DNA from: Actinomycetota bacterium
Lineage (GTDB): Bacteria; Actinomycetota; CADDZG01; JAHWKV01; JAOPZY01
Length of the DNA stretch: 64,000 bases
Assembly (NCBI GenBank): GCA_035765775.1
Contig: DASTWV010000059.1
Location: 186,001-250,000 of the forward strand
Direction of reading: 5' to 3'
How positions within the stretch are numbered: position 1 is the first letter of the stretch; every line of letters begins with the position of its first letter. Made by a program: the position numbers and the translations under genes. Positions 8,660-16,731 of the stretch are shown here, piece by piece. The notes under the pieces were generated by a model. That model worked only from the letters and a program-made list of their open reading frames with translations, was not told where the DNA came from and ran no database searches.

Positions 8660-9581
8660 CGGGTCGGCCTCCGTCACCGCCCGCCGCCGCACTCGCCATG
8701 CGTCGGCGCTGCGGGCCGACAGTCGCCTCGGGGTCCCGGGCCGACGCCCGGCCCGCCTCCACCACGGCGAAGCGCTCCAGCGCCGCCCCGGTGGCAACGG
8801 CCACCGCCCCCAGCTTCTCAAACGAACCGGTCACCACCGCGGCGGCCCCGGCGACGGTGCAGGCCGTGGAGGCCCGGCCCAGAGCCCCGGCCCGCCCCTC
8901 GTGGTAGGCCCGGGCCACGTCGGGCTCCAGCCGCCGGCGGAGCCGCTGGGCGGACAGGATCTCGGCGACCGCACCCCCGAGCAGGAGGCGGCGGGCGGCC
9001 CCCGCGTCCTGCGCCGGGGCCAGGAACACCCCCAACGCGCCCGCACTCGCCGCCGCCCCGGCGGCGAAGAGCAGCGGCAGGTCGTCGCCCGCCGCCTGCC
9101 ACGCCGGCACCGCGGTATCGGCGAGAAGCACCGCCGTGTAGGTGGCCACCGCCGGGCCGAGGCATGCCGCCGCGCCATCGGCCAGAGCACCGGCCGCCGG
9201 CAGGGCGAGGGAGTCGGCCGCGACGCCCACCCCGAGCGCAGCGCCGAAGGCGGACAGGATCCAGGACCCCACGTTCATCGGCGAGGTGGGCTTGAAGACC
9301 CGCAGCATGTTGGCGAAGCGGCTGGGGCGGCCGAGGTCCCGGATGAGGAACCCGGTGCTCAGTCCGAGCGCGCCCAGCGCCACCAGGCGGCTCTGCCGGG
9401 CCAGCCGCCGGTTCCGGGTGAGCCGGCTGCCGGCCGCCAGGAGCGCCGATCCGCCGGCCAGGCCGCCGGTGAACAGGTAGGCCGGGATGGGCCACTTCCA
9501 CACCGGCTCCTTCAGGATCGGGCGCCCGTAGTAGCTCTCCGGGGTGGCCCGGGGCACCATCGGCTGCTCGCGGGGCGGCAT
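8616..9581 (-). CDS. NrfD/PsrC-type membrane subunit of formate dehydrogenase
   Basis: This 321-residue membrane protein starts with a polar segment and WPIPAYLFTGGLAGGSALLA, the family signature around the first helix, followed by about eight hydrophobic helices and LGLSTGFLIRDLGRPSRF. NrfD-type subunits anchor iron-sulfur/molybdopterin oxidoreductases and pass electrons to quinone. The gene lies 3 bp after the 4Fe-4S subunit and replaces the cytochrome b556 subunit of the E. coli enzyme. The C-terminal ~40 residues are polar and may be run-on. Confidence 0.85.
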   Translation of the reverse strand: MPPREQPMVPRATPESYYGRPILKEPVWKWPIPAYLFTGGLAGGSALLAAGSRLTRNRRLARQSRLVALGALGLSTGFLIRDLGRPSRFANMLRVFKPTSPMNVGSWILSAFGAALGVGVAADSLALPAAGALADGAAACLGPAVATYTAVLLADTAVPAWQAAGDDLPLLFAAGAAASAGALGVFLAPAQDAGAARRLLLGGAVAEILSAQRLRRRLEPDVARAYHEGRAGALGRASTACTVAGAAAVVTGSFEKLGAVAVATGAALERFAVVEAGRASARDPEATVGPQRRRMASAAAGGDGGRPAMSPRDGSRGAAPR

Positions 9582-9584
9582 GGG

Positions 9585-10376
9585 CTACGAGCGAACGAAC
9601 GCCGCCAGGGCGCCCGCCGCCAGGGCGCCCGCGGCCAGGGCGGCCCGGCGCCACATCCGGGGCAGCTCGGCGGGCCGAGGATCGGGGGGCAGGCCGTAGA
9701 CCTCGGGACGGTCGAGCAGCAGGAAGAAGGCTCCGAAGCCACCGACCCCGTCGGCCGGATCCGCGCCGTAGAGCTGTGCCCCCTCCTCCCCCGCCTCGTG
9801 CAGCGTCTGCAGCCGACCCTCGGCCCGCCGGCGCAGTTCCAGCAGGGGGCCGAACTGGATCGATTCGGTGGGGCAGGCCTGGGCGCACGCGGGCTGCAGG
9901 CCACCGTGGAGCCGGTCGTAGCACAAGGTGCACTTGAAGACCCGCCCGTCCTCCGGGCGTTGGTCGATGACCCCGAAGGGGCACGCCGGCACGCAGTAGC
10001 CGCACCCGTTGCACACGTCCTCCTGCACCACCACCGTCCCGAACTCCGTACGGATCAGGGCGCCGGTGGGGCACACCTCCAGGCAGGCGGCGGACGTGCA
10101 GTGCTTGCAGACATCCGAGCTCATCAGCCAACGCAGGCCCTGTTCGGACTGCTCGATGAAGGCCACATGGCGCCACGTGCTGGCGCCCAGGCCGCCGGTG
10201 TTGTCGTAGGAGGTGCCCAGGAAGGCGAGGCCGTCCTCGGGAACCCCGTTCCACTCCTTGCACGCCACCTCGCACGCTTTGCAGCCGATGCAGACGCTGG
10301 TGTCGGTGAAGAAGCCCACCCGCTCCGGCCCGGGTTCCCACCCGGCCCGGGCGGCCGGATCCGAGAGCCGCGTCAC
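9585..10376 (-). CDS. fdhB: Formate dehydrogenase beta subunit (four 4Fe-4S clusters)
   Basis: This 263-residue protein carries four cysteine groups: CIGCKACEVAC (C29, C32, C35, C39), CKHCTSAACLEVCP, CNGCGYCVPACP and a split group CTLC...CAQACP. These bind four [4Fe-4S] clusters that conduct electrons from the molybdenum site to the membrane subunit. A hydrophobic C-terminal helix (residues ~245-260) may touch the membrane. The GTG at 10376 overlaps the stop of the catalytic subunit (GTGA), so the subunits are translationally coupled. The open frame upstream of it is a shadow. Confidence 0.92.
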   Translation of the reverse strand: MTRLSDPAARAGWEPGPERVGFFTDTSVCIGCKACEVACKEWNGVPEDGLAFLGTSYDNTGGLGASTWRHVAFIEQSEQGLRWLMSSDVCKHCTSAACLEVCPTGALIRTEFGTVVVQEDVCNGCGYCVPACPFGVIDQRPEDGRVFKCTLCYDRLHGGLQPACAQACPTESIQFGPLLELRRRAEGRLQTLHEAGEEGAQLYGADPADGVGGFGAFFLLLDRPEVYGLPPDPRPAELPRMWRRAALAAGALAAGALAAFVRS

Positions 10377-13300
10377 CGGGCGCCTCGTAGATCGGCGGGC
10401 AGGCCGGCCCGCTCCCGGTAGCTGGCCACGAGGCGGCTGACCGCCGGCCCCCGGGGCCGGCGCCCGGGCCGGATGTCGCAGGTGGCTGCCTTGACCTCCT
10501 GGATGTGCACGTTGGGGTCCAGCACGATCGACGCCAGGTCGTTGGCCCCATCGCCGGTCACCAGGCCCTGGCTCCCCCAGTGGTAGGGCAGGCCCACCTG
10601 GTGGATCCGCTGGCCCTGCACCTGCAGCGGGGCCATCCGGTCGGTCACCAGGACCCGGGCCTCGATGGCCGCCCGGGGCGTGACGATCGTGGCCCACCCA
10701 CCGTGGGTGAGGCCGCGTTCAGCGGCTAGCTCGGGGTGGACCTCGCAGAACATCTCGGGCTGCAGCTCGGACAGCACGTGCAGGGTGCGCGACATCGCGC
10801 CCGCGGTGTGGTGCTCGGTCAGCCGGTAGGTGGTGAACACGTAGGGGAAGACCCCGGCCCCGGGCTCCGAGGCGTACCGGTTGCCCTCCCGGTCGAAGCG
10901 CTGCCGGGCGGGGTTGGACTGCTGGCGGTACAGGGTGTTGCGGAAGGGCGACTCCTCGGGCTCGTAGTGCACCGGCAGCGGGCCGTCCTTCAGCCCGTGG
11001 GGCACGAAGAGCCACCCGAGGCCATCGGACTGCATGACGAACGGGTCAGTGCCCCGCAGGGCGTGCTCCGCCCGGGCTCCGGGCGGCGGCTGGTAGTCCG
11101 GAGCCATGGTCTTGGTGCAGTCGGCGGCGTCGTGGCCGGTCCACTCGCCCTTGGCCGCGTCCCACCAGACGTAGGCCTTGCGCTCCGACCACGGCTCACC
11201 ACCCGGGGTGGCCGACGCCCGGTTGTAGAGCAGGCGGCGGTTGGCGGGCCAGGCCCAGCCCCATTCGGGCGCCACCCAGCTCTGGCGGTCGCCGGGTGTC
11301 CGCCGGGCGGTCTGGTTCTCCTCGCCGGCGTAGCAGCCGCAGTAGATCCAGCAGCCGCACACCGTGGAGCCGTCGGCCTTCAGCTGCGTGTAGGTGTCCA
11401 GCGCATGCCCAGCACCGTCCCACCCGTTGATCTCACGCAGGACCGCCCCGGCGCCGGGATCCTCGTGCGGCCCGCTCACCGGATAGTCCCAGGTGAGCTC
11501 CAGCACGGGCCGGTCCCGCGCGTCGCCCGAGGCGGCCAGCTTCTGCCGCACGATGCGCCCGAGGTGGTAGTAGAACCACAGGTCGGAGCGGGCATCGCCG
11601 GGCGGCTCGACCGCCTTGTGGCGCCACTGCAGCAGGCGCTGGGTGTTGGTGAACGTGCCCTCCTTCTCGGTGTGCGCCGCCGCCGGCATCAAGAACACCT
11701 CGGTGCCGATCTCCCCGGTGCGCAGCTCCTCCGACTCGATCTCCGGGCTGTCGTACCAGAACGAGGCGGTCTCGATCTCGGCGAAGTCCCGCACCACCAG
11801 CCAGTCGAGGTTGGCCAGCGCCCGCCGGTGCAGGCTGCCGTTGGCCGAGCCGACCGCCGGGTTCTCCCCGATGACGAAGAACCCTTTGACGGTCCCGTCC
11901 AGCATCCCGAGGATGCTCTGGTAGCTGGAATGGTCACCGTTGATGCGGGGCAGGTAGTCGAAGCAGTAGTCGTTCGCCGCCGTGGCGGCCGGCCCCCACC
12001 AGGCCTTGAGCAGGCTGGTCACGTAGGCGTCCATGTGGCCCCAGTAGCCGTTCTCGGCGCCGTCCCGGGCGATGAACTCCCCCAAGCTGGAATGCGTGTG
12101 GGCGTGCGGCATCGGGATGTAGCCGGGCAGCAGGTTGTACAGCGTCGGGATGTCCGTGGACCCCTGGATGCTGGCGTGGCCCCGCAGGGCCATGATCCCC
12201 CCGCCCGGGCGGCCGATGTTGCCCAGCAGGAGCTGGATGATGGCCGCCGTGCGGATGTACTGCACGCCGACGCTGTGCTGGGTCCAGCCCACGGAGTAGA
12301 CGAAGGCGGACGTCCGCTCGGGCCCGGAGTTGGCGCACAGGGCCTCGGCCACCCGTAGGAACACCGGCTGCGGCACCCCGCACAGCTCCTCGACCACCGC
12401 GGGCGTATAGCGTGCGAAATGTCTCTTCAGGATCTGGAACACGCAGCGGGGGTGCTGCAGCGTCGGGTCGGTGTGGGCGGCGTGCCCGGTACCCGCCTCC
12501 CCGTGGCCCCCGAACTCGCCGCCCGCCGCCGACCCCGCCTGCTCCCGTTGGCCGGCGGAGGACTGGACCCGGGTCCCCTCGTAGGTCCAGCTCGCCTGGT
12601 CGTAGGTGCCGGATTCGGGGTCGAAGCCCGAGAACAGGCCGTCGAGGTCCTCGGTGTCGGCGAATTCCGGGCTCACAATTGCCGAGGCGTTGGTATAGGC
12701 CTTGACGTAGTCGGAGAACTCCCGGCCGTTCGCCAGGATGTAGTGCACGATGCCCCCCAGGAAGGCGATATCGGACCCGGCGCGGAGTGGGACGTGCAGG
12801 TCGGCCACCGCGCTCGTGCGGGTGAACCGGGGGTCGACGTGGATCACCGTCGCTCCACGGGATTTCGCCTCCATCACCCACTGGAAGCCCACGGGGTGGC
12901 ACTCGGCCATGTTGGAGCCCTGGATGACGATGCAGTCGGCATTCGCCAGATCCTGCTGAAAGGTCGTGGCGCCGCCCCGGCCGAACGAGGTCCCCAAACT
13001 GGGGACAGTGCTGGAGTGTCAAATCCGGGCTTGATTCTCGATCTGCACCGCTCCCAGCGCGGTATAGAGCTTTTTCATGAGGTAGTTCTCCTCGATGTCG
13101 AGGGTGGCGCCCCCGAGGCTGGCCACGCCCATGGTCCGGCGCAGCGTGCGGCCCTGGCCGTCGACGTCCTCCCAACCCTCCCGCCGGGTGGCCAGCAGGC
13201 GGTCGGCGATCATGTCCATCGCCTGGCTGAGGGGGATCTCCTCCCAGCGGGTGCCGTAGGGCCGGCGGTACCGCACGGTCCGGAGCCGGCCGGGCCGGGT

Positions 13301-13594
13301 CACCAGCTCCTTGCTGGCGGCGCCCTTCGGGCACAGCCGGCCCCGGGATATCGGGCTGTCGGGATCACCCTCGATCTGGACGACCTTTCCGTCCTTCACG
13401 AAGATCCGTTGCCCGCAGCCCACCGCGCAGTACGGGCACACCGATTGGACCACCTCGGCCGCCTCGGTCCGGGGACGCAGGCCACGGGTTCGATCGGAGA
13501 TCGCCGCCTCCCCCAAGCCCCAACGGTCCTTCCCGACCAGTTGGCGGAGTGCAGGCCAGCGCGCCAAGCGCGCCCCCGGGAAGCGGGAATCCAT
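10373..13594 (-). CDS. fdhA: Selenocysteine-containing formate dehydrogenase, catalytic (alpha) subunit
   Basis: Read through the in-frame TGA at 13019-13021 this is one 1073-residue protein; without readthrough it would look like two genes. Sec192 lies in NQARI-Sec-HSSTVPSLGTSFGRGG, the exact active-site context of selenocysteine formate dehydrogenases (Sec followed by His). N-terminal cysteines C53, C56, C60 and C88 bind a [4Fe-4S] cluster; ADCIVIQGSNMAECHPVGF and the C-terminal molydopterin-dinucleotide domain follow. It oxidises formate at a Mo/W bis-MGD centre. The start at 13594 gives MDSRFPGARL; I see no twin-arginine signal, unlike E. coli FdnG, so the active site probably faces the cytoplasm. 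An extension to 14104 is open but would overlap csbD. Sec insertion needs selA, selB, selC and selD elsewhere. Confidence 0.93.
12980..13021 (-). promoter_or_regulatory. UGA(Sec) codon and bacterial SECIS hairpin
   Basis: On the minus strand the TGA at 13021-13019 is followed 12 bases later by GTCCCC-AGTTT-GGGGAC (13006-12990), a perfect 6-bp stem with a 5-base loop. Bacterial SECIS elements are coding hairpins at this distance after the UGA, recognised by SelB. The sequence also encodes the conserved TVPSLGT, so it serves both as code and structure. Confidence 0.8.
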
Positions 13595-13643
13595 GCCGGG
13601 TCGGTACCCACTTTGACGCGACCTAACACCGCCGCACGGGCCG

Positions 13644-13667
13644 GTTTTGGTCCGGTGGTTTCGGGTA
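13644..13667 (+). promoter_or_regulatory. Sigma-B/SigF-type promoter candidate for csbD
   Basis: GTTT (13644-13647), 15 bases and GGGTA (13663-13667) match the sigma-B/SigF pattern. It points at csbD, a classical sigma-B regulon member in Bacillus, whose ATG is 163 bp further on. It lies in the gap between the divergent formate dehydrogenase and csbD genes. Confidence 0.6.
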
Positions 13668-13830
13668 ACCACTTGGTAACAGATGTTTGCCGGAGGAATT
13701 GGAAGATATTGGCTGATGGATATCTCAGGGCGCCGGGCTGACGCCACCCCCAGCCACACCCGACAGATGCCGAAGCCGTCTTCACCTCCGGTGAGGACCG
13801 TGGAATTGGGGACCGTGAAAGGAGGGGGCC

Positions 13831-14004
13831 ATGGGCCTCGAAGACAAAGCCGAAGCCGGTATTGACAAGGCGAAGGGCAAGGCCAAAGAAGCGATCGGAA
13901 AGACCACCGACGACCGATCCATGGAAGCGGAGGGGCACATCGATCAGGCCAAGGGGGGCGCAAAGCAGGCCTGGGAGCATGTGAAGGATGCAGCCAAGGG
14001 CTGA
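13831..14004 (+). CDS. csbD: CsbD family general stress protein
   Basis: A 57-residue hydrophilic protein starting MGLEDKAEAGIDKAKGKAKEA and containing GHIDQAKGGAKQAWEHVKDA, the repeated amphipathic pattern of CsbD proteins. The family is strongly induced by general stress, with no known biochemical function. The start has a very strong site, GAAAGGAGG. It is followed within 60 bp by another tiny hydrophilic gene with the same type of ribosome binding site. Confidence 0.92.
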   Translation: MGLEDKAEAGIDKAKGKAKEAIGKTTDDRSMEAEGHIDQAKGGAKQAWEHVKDAAKG

Positions 14005-14066
14005 CCGGCCTGCGGTCACGACCAACAGATGGATCCCGGAGAGGATCCACGCGAAAGGAGCTCATC

Positions 14067-14264
14067 ATGAGCGAGAGCCCAGCGCATGTCCCTGGGGTTC
14101 CCAAAGGTGAGGAAACCGTGGAGCGTGAGGGCCGCGAGCCCGGGCGCTACCCGACCGGCAGCGATGACACCCCCGCCGGCCGCCCCCACGGGACATCGAC
14201 GGCCCGGGATGACACCGGGGTCGACCCCCAGGAGCCCGTCACGGGAGGCACTCCGAAGGGATAA
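14067..14264 (+). CDS. Small hydrophilic protein of unknown function
   Basis: 65 residues, rich in Gly, Pro, Thr, Glu and Asp, no hydrophobic core (MSESPAHVPGVPKGEE...); probably disordered. I do not recognise the family. It is supported by the strong ribosome binding site GCGAAAGGAG, eight bases before the ATG, by position just after csbD, and by a clear terminator 17 bp after the stop. Likely co-transcribed with csbD and stress-induced. Confidence 0.7.
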   Translation: MSESPAHVPGVPKGEETVEREGREPGRYPTGSDDTPAGRPHGTSTARDDTGVDPQEPVTGGTPKG

Positions 14265-14280
14265 GGAGAGAACTGCGCGA

Positions 14281-14317
14281 CACAAAGGGCCCGGTCTCCG
14301 GGCCCTTTGTTTTTTTG
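14281..14317 (+). terminator. Rho-independent terminator
   Basis: ACAAAGGGCCCGG and CCGGGCCCTTTGT form a 13-bp stem around a TCT loop, followed by seven T. It ends the csbD unit. Confidence 0.92.
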
Positions 14318-14348
14318 TCACTGGAGAGAACAGAAAGGATGCGCCGCG

Positions 14349-14501
14349 ATGAGTGATGAGGGCATCGAAGAGATGGAAGCTATTGCCGAGGAGATGAAGG
14401 AGGAGCAGGAAGAGATCCTGAAGCGCCTCGATCCGTACCACGGTCCCAATGCGGTGACCGGTCCCACCCGGGATGCAGGGGGGCCATCGGCAAACGCGTA
14501 A
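14349..14501 (+). CDS. Small acidic protein of unknown function
   Basis: 50 residues: an acidic, probably helical N-terminus (MSDEGIEEMEAIAEEMKEEQ) and a short Gly/Pro tail. AGAAAGGA lies nine bases before the ATG. No family recognised. It starts right after the terminator of the csbD unit, so it would need its own promoter or readthrough. Its 3' end overlaps the convergent PAP2 gene by ~120 bp, so one of the two ends may be mis-set. Confidence 0.5.
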   Translation: MSDEGIEEMEAIAEEMKEEQEEILKRLDPYHGPNAVTGPTRDAGGPSANA

Positions 14502-14982
14502 ACGGGGCGTCGGCCGCAGCGAACACCCGCCGGACCGCCAAATGGCAGCTGAGCCCGACTACCCAACCCGCCGCCACGTCGGTCAGGTAGTGCGAACGGC
14601 TGGCCACCAATGCCCCGTGCGACGCGAGGACCAGGGCGGCGAGCGGCGCCGCCAGGCGGGGGGTGGCCCTCATCACGCCGAGCGCGAATGCGAGCTGCGT
14701 CGCGGCGTGCCCAGAGGGGAACGACGACGTTAAGGGCGGATGGAGTCGCCGGCGTGCCGCCGGGGGCCGGGGGCGGCGGAACGCGGGCTTCAAGAGAAGG
14801 TTCGCCACGACAACCGCGAGAACTGCGCCGGATACACCGCACACGACGCCATCGATTGCCCGGTCGTCGCCCTCGCAGAGCACCAATGTCCCGAGGGCGA
14901 ACCAGGTGCGTGATTCCTGGAAGATCCGGCCGATCCTCACTGGCCAGGGCAGCGCTTGGCGCTCCGTGCTGGTCAGTCCCAT
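14380..14982 (-). CDS. PAP2-family phosphatase, membrane
   Basis: A 200-residue membrane protein with the acid-phosphatase signature: KPAFRRPRP (K-x6-RP), FPSGHAAT and RSHYLTDVAAGW. Substrates are usually lipid phosphates such as undecaprenyl pyrophosphate or phosphatidic acid. The Arg normally six residues before the His of the third motif appears to be Leu (ALVASRSH). The ATG at 14982 is preferred to a TTG at 15000. The C-terminal ~40 residues are polar and antisense to a small gene. Confidence 0.8.
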   Translation of the reverse strand: MGLTSTERQALPWPVRIGRIFQESRTWFALGTLVLCEGDDRAIDGVVCGVSGAVLAVVVANLLLKPAFRRPRPPAARRRLHPPLTSSFPSGHAATQLAFALGVMRATPRLAAPLAALVLASHGALVASRSHYLTDVAAGWVVGLSCHLAVRRVFAAADAPFTRLPMAPLHPGWDRSPHWDRGTDRGASGSLPAPPSSPRQ

Positions 14983-15102
14983 GCGCCGCTCACGCCCCAA
15001 TCAGTGCCGGCGCAACCGAAGGGTACCGAGCGGTTCGACGACGCGCAGCTGCCCGGCGGGCCGGAGAGGCCCCGCCGGGCAGGCACAGGTGAACTCGATG
15101 GC

Positions 15103-15321
15103 TTAGACGTCTTCCTCGATGACGGTCCTGTGCCGGCTGCCACCACCGAAGCCGCCCCAGCTGCTCCAGAAGACCAGCGAGAGGAGGGCGCCAATGATGC
15201 CCACGACCATCAGGATGACGCCGATAGTGTGGAGGTTAAAGCCTCGCGTATTGTTGACCGAGATGGCGAAGTCAAGGATCGCCCCGACTGCGATGAGGAA
15301 GATGCTGGTTCCCAGGCCCAT
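15103..15321 (-). CDS. DUF6458-type small membrane protein
   Basis: 72 residues with two hydrophobic helices (MGLGTSIFLIAVGAILDFAI and TIGVILMVVGIIGALLSLVF) and a Gly/Arg-rich tail, the arrangement of a small actinobacterial membrane protein family of unknown role. Start has GAAAGGAG at ideal distance. It lies 24 bp after the upstream flippase-like gene on the same strand. Confidence 0.8.
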   Translation of the reverse strand: MGLGTSIFLIAVGAILDFAISVNNTRGFNLHTIGVILMVVGIIGALLSLVFWSSWGGFGGGSRHRTVIEEDV

Positions 15322-15345
15322 GTCGTTCTCCTTTCAAGATGGCTT

Positions 15346-16455
15346 CTAGCTTGGCTTGGATCCATCCGTATGATTCCCATCTGGGGGCGTAGCAAATCCT
15401 TGGGCGTCCCGGATAACCGGTTTACGGCGCCCGAGGGCGACGTAGCATGCGGCGCCCACCGGGATCGGCAGCCAGAACTGCACCAGCCGGTAGGCCAGGA
15501 CCCCCAGCACGGCTATGCCCCGGGGGGACCCGAAGCCGACCAGGGTCGGGACCAGGATCCCCTCGACCACACCGAGCCCGCCCGGGGTCACCGGGATGGC
15601 CGCCAGGACATTGGCGATGCCATAGGCGACCAGAAGCCCATCCGGATTTTCGAAGTGCCCGAACGCCGCCAGGAAGATGTAGAGCGACGCGGCGTCCAAG
15701 ACCCAGTTCAGGCACGCCCATCCCAGGGCCCGCCTGAGGAGTGCGCGGTCATTCGTCAGCGTCTGGATGCGCCGGGCAAGGTCGTGGACGATGCGCTCCA
15801 TGTCGAAGCGCCGGACGTAGGGCAGCCTCCGTGCCAGTGCCCCCACCCACCGGGCGGCCCGGTCCTGGCCCCGGGTGAGCAGGACGACCGCGGCGGCGAA
15901 CAGGCCGATGGCGGCCCCGCCGACGGCGGCGGCGAGGCCATACAGCGGGTTGAACCCGCTCACCGGGATCGACACCACCAACGCCAGCCACAGGATGAGG
16001 TTGAGCACCACGGCCGAGCCCAGACCCTGCGTGGCGAGGACGAAGCCCGCCTCGGGGCCGGTCGCTCCCTCGCCGGTCAGCAGGCGGAAGCCCAGGGCCT
16101 CCCCACCCGCTGCCCCGCCGGGCAGGATGTGGCTGATGGCCAGGGTGGCCAGGTCGATGCGCCACACCCGGGAGAACCGGCCGACGCCCTTCGGCAGCAG
16201 GATCTGCGTGAGGCGGGCGTAGCTCGCCAGGCTCGCCGCCTGCAGGGCCACCCCGAGCAGCACGTAGCCCAGGTTCACCCGGCCCAGCAGGTGGACGGAC
16301 TTGTGGAGACCCACAATTTGCGGGAGGACCAGGTACTCCACCACGGCTGCCATCACCAGCACGAGGACCAGCCGGCGCACGGGGTGCCGGGAGATCACCC
16401 GGCGCCAGTACGGGGCCTTCGCCGACGGAGAGGAAGCGGACGGAGCGAGGGGCAT
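15346..16455 (-). CDS. Lysylphosphatidylglycerol synthase TM-like (UPF0104/YbhN) membrane protein
   Basis: 369 residues with about eight membrane helices; contains the conserved ISHILPGGAAGGEALGFRLL and IPVTPGGLGVVEGILVP. The family is the transmembrane half of lysyl-PG synthases and includes transport or lipid-flipping proteins of uncertain substrate. There is no catalytic synthase domain. Start 16455 (MPLAPSASS) follows from where similarity begins. A second paralogue sits at 50251-51357. Confidence 0.85.
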   Translation of the reverse strand: MPLAPSASSPSAKAPYWRRVISRHPVRRLVLVLVMAAVVEYLVLPQIVGLHKSVHLLGRVNLGYVLLGVALQAASLASYARLTQILLPKGVGRFSRVWRIDLATLAISHILPGGAAGGEALGFRLLTGEGATGPEAGFVLATQGLGSAVVLNLILWLALVVSIPVSGFNPLYGLAAAVGGAAIGLFAAAVVLLTRGQDRAARWVGALARRLPYVRRFDMERIVHDLARRIQTLTNDRALLRRALGWACLNWVLDAASLYIFLAAFGHFENPDGLLVAYGIANVLAAIPVTPGGLGVVEGILVPTLVGFGSPRGIAVLGVLAYRLVQFWLPIPVGAACYVALGRRKPVIRDAQGFATPPDGNHTDGSKPS

Positions 16456-16480
16456 ACCGCTTTCGTACCCCGCGCACGTC

Positions 16481-16505
16481 GTTTGGTGCGCAGGGCCACC
16501 GGGTA
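16481..16505 (+). promoter_or_regulatory. Sigma-B/SigF-type promoter candidate for the GH65 operon
   Basis: GTTT (16481-16484), 16 bases and GGGTA (16501-16505), pointing to the GH65 gene 227 bp downstream. The resulting long leader contains a three-fold repeated motif. Confidence 0.5.
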
Positions 16506-16661
16506 ACCGCGAACCATGGTCCACGACGTGGCCGGCCTGTTCCGGCCGGCCCAACCCGGCTCCATGCGCGAGGGCGCCCGGTCGATCGCGCCCTAGTACC
16601 ACCGACCTCCCCTGCGCGCACCCATTCCGGTCGGAATCCGGGCCTCGATCCCTCGATGGCG

Positions 16662-16711
16662 CATCACATCGGAAGGTCCATCACAACGGAAGGGTCCATC
16701 ACAACACGAGG
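16662..16711 (+). repeat. Three tandem copies of a ~17-bp motif before the GH65 start
   Basis: CATCACAwCGGAAGG-type units begin at 16662, 16679 and 16697 (periods 17 and 18), the third degenerate (CATCACAACACGAGG). The array ends 21 bp before the GTG start. Such spacing suggests a regulator binding site array or an RNA-level element. Confidence 0.65.
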
Positions 16712-16731
16712 CTGCGAAAGGATGAAACGCC

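Noticed and set aside
8818-10551. 577-residue minus frame across the formate dehydrogenase subunits
   Set aside because: Shadow of the NrfD-type and 4Fe-4S genes in another frame; no motif.
10736-12358. Plus-strand frames opposite the formate dehydrogenase gene
   Set aside because: Antisense shadows caused by high third-position GC.
13019-14104. Separate N-terminal formate dehydrogenase gene ending at 13019
   Set aside because: The TGA is a selenocysteine codon with active-site context and a following hairpin, so it is one gene; the upstream extension to 14104 is non-homologous.
16662-16711. CRISPR array
   Set aside because: Units are 17-18 bp, adjacent without spacers, three copies only, and no cas gene is present.
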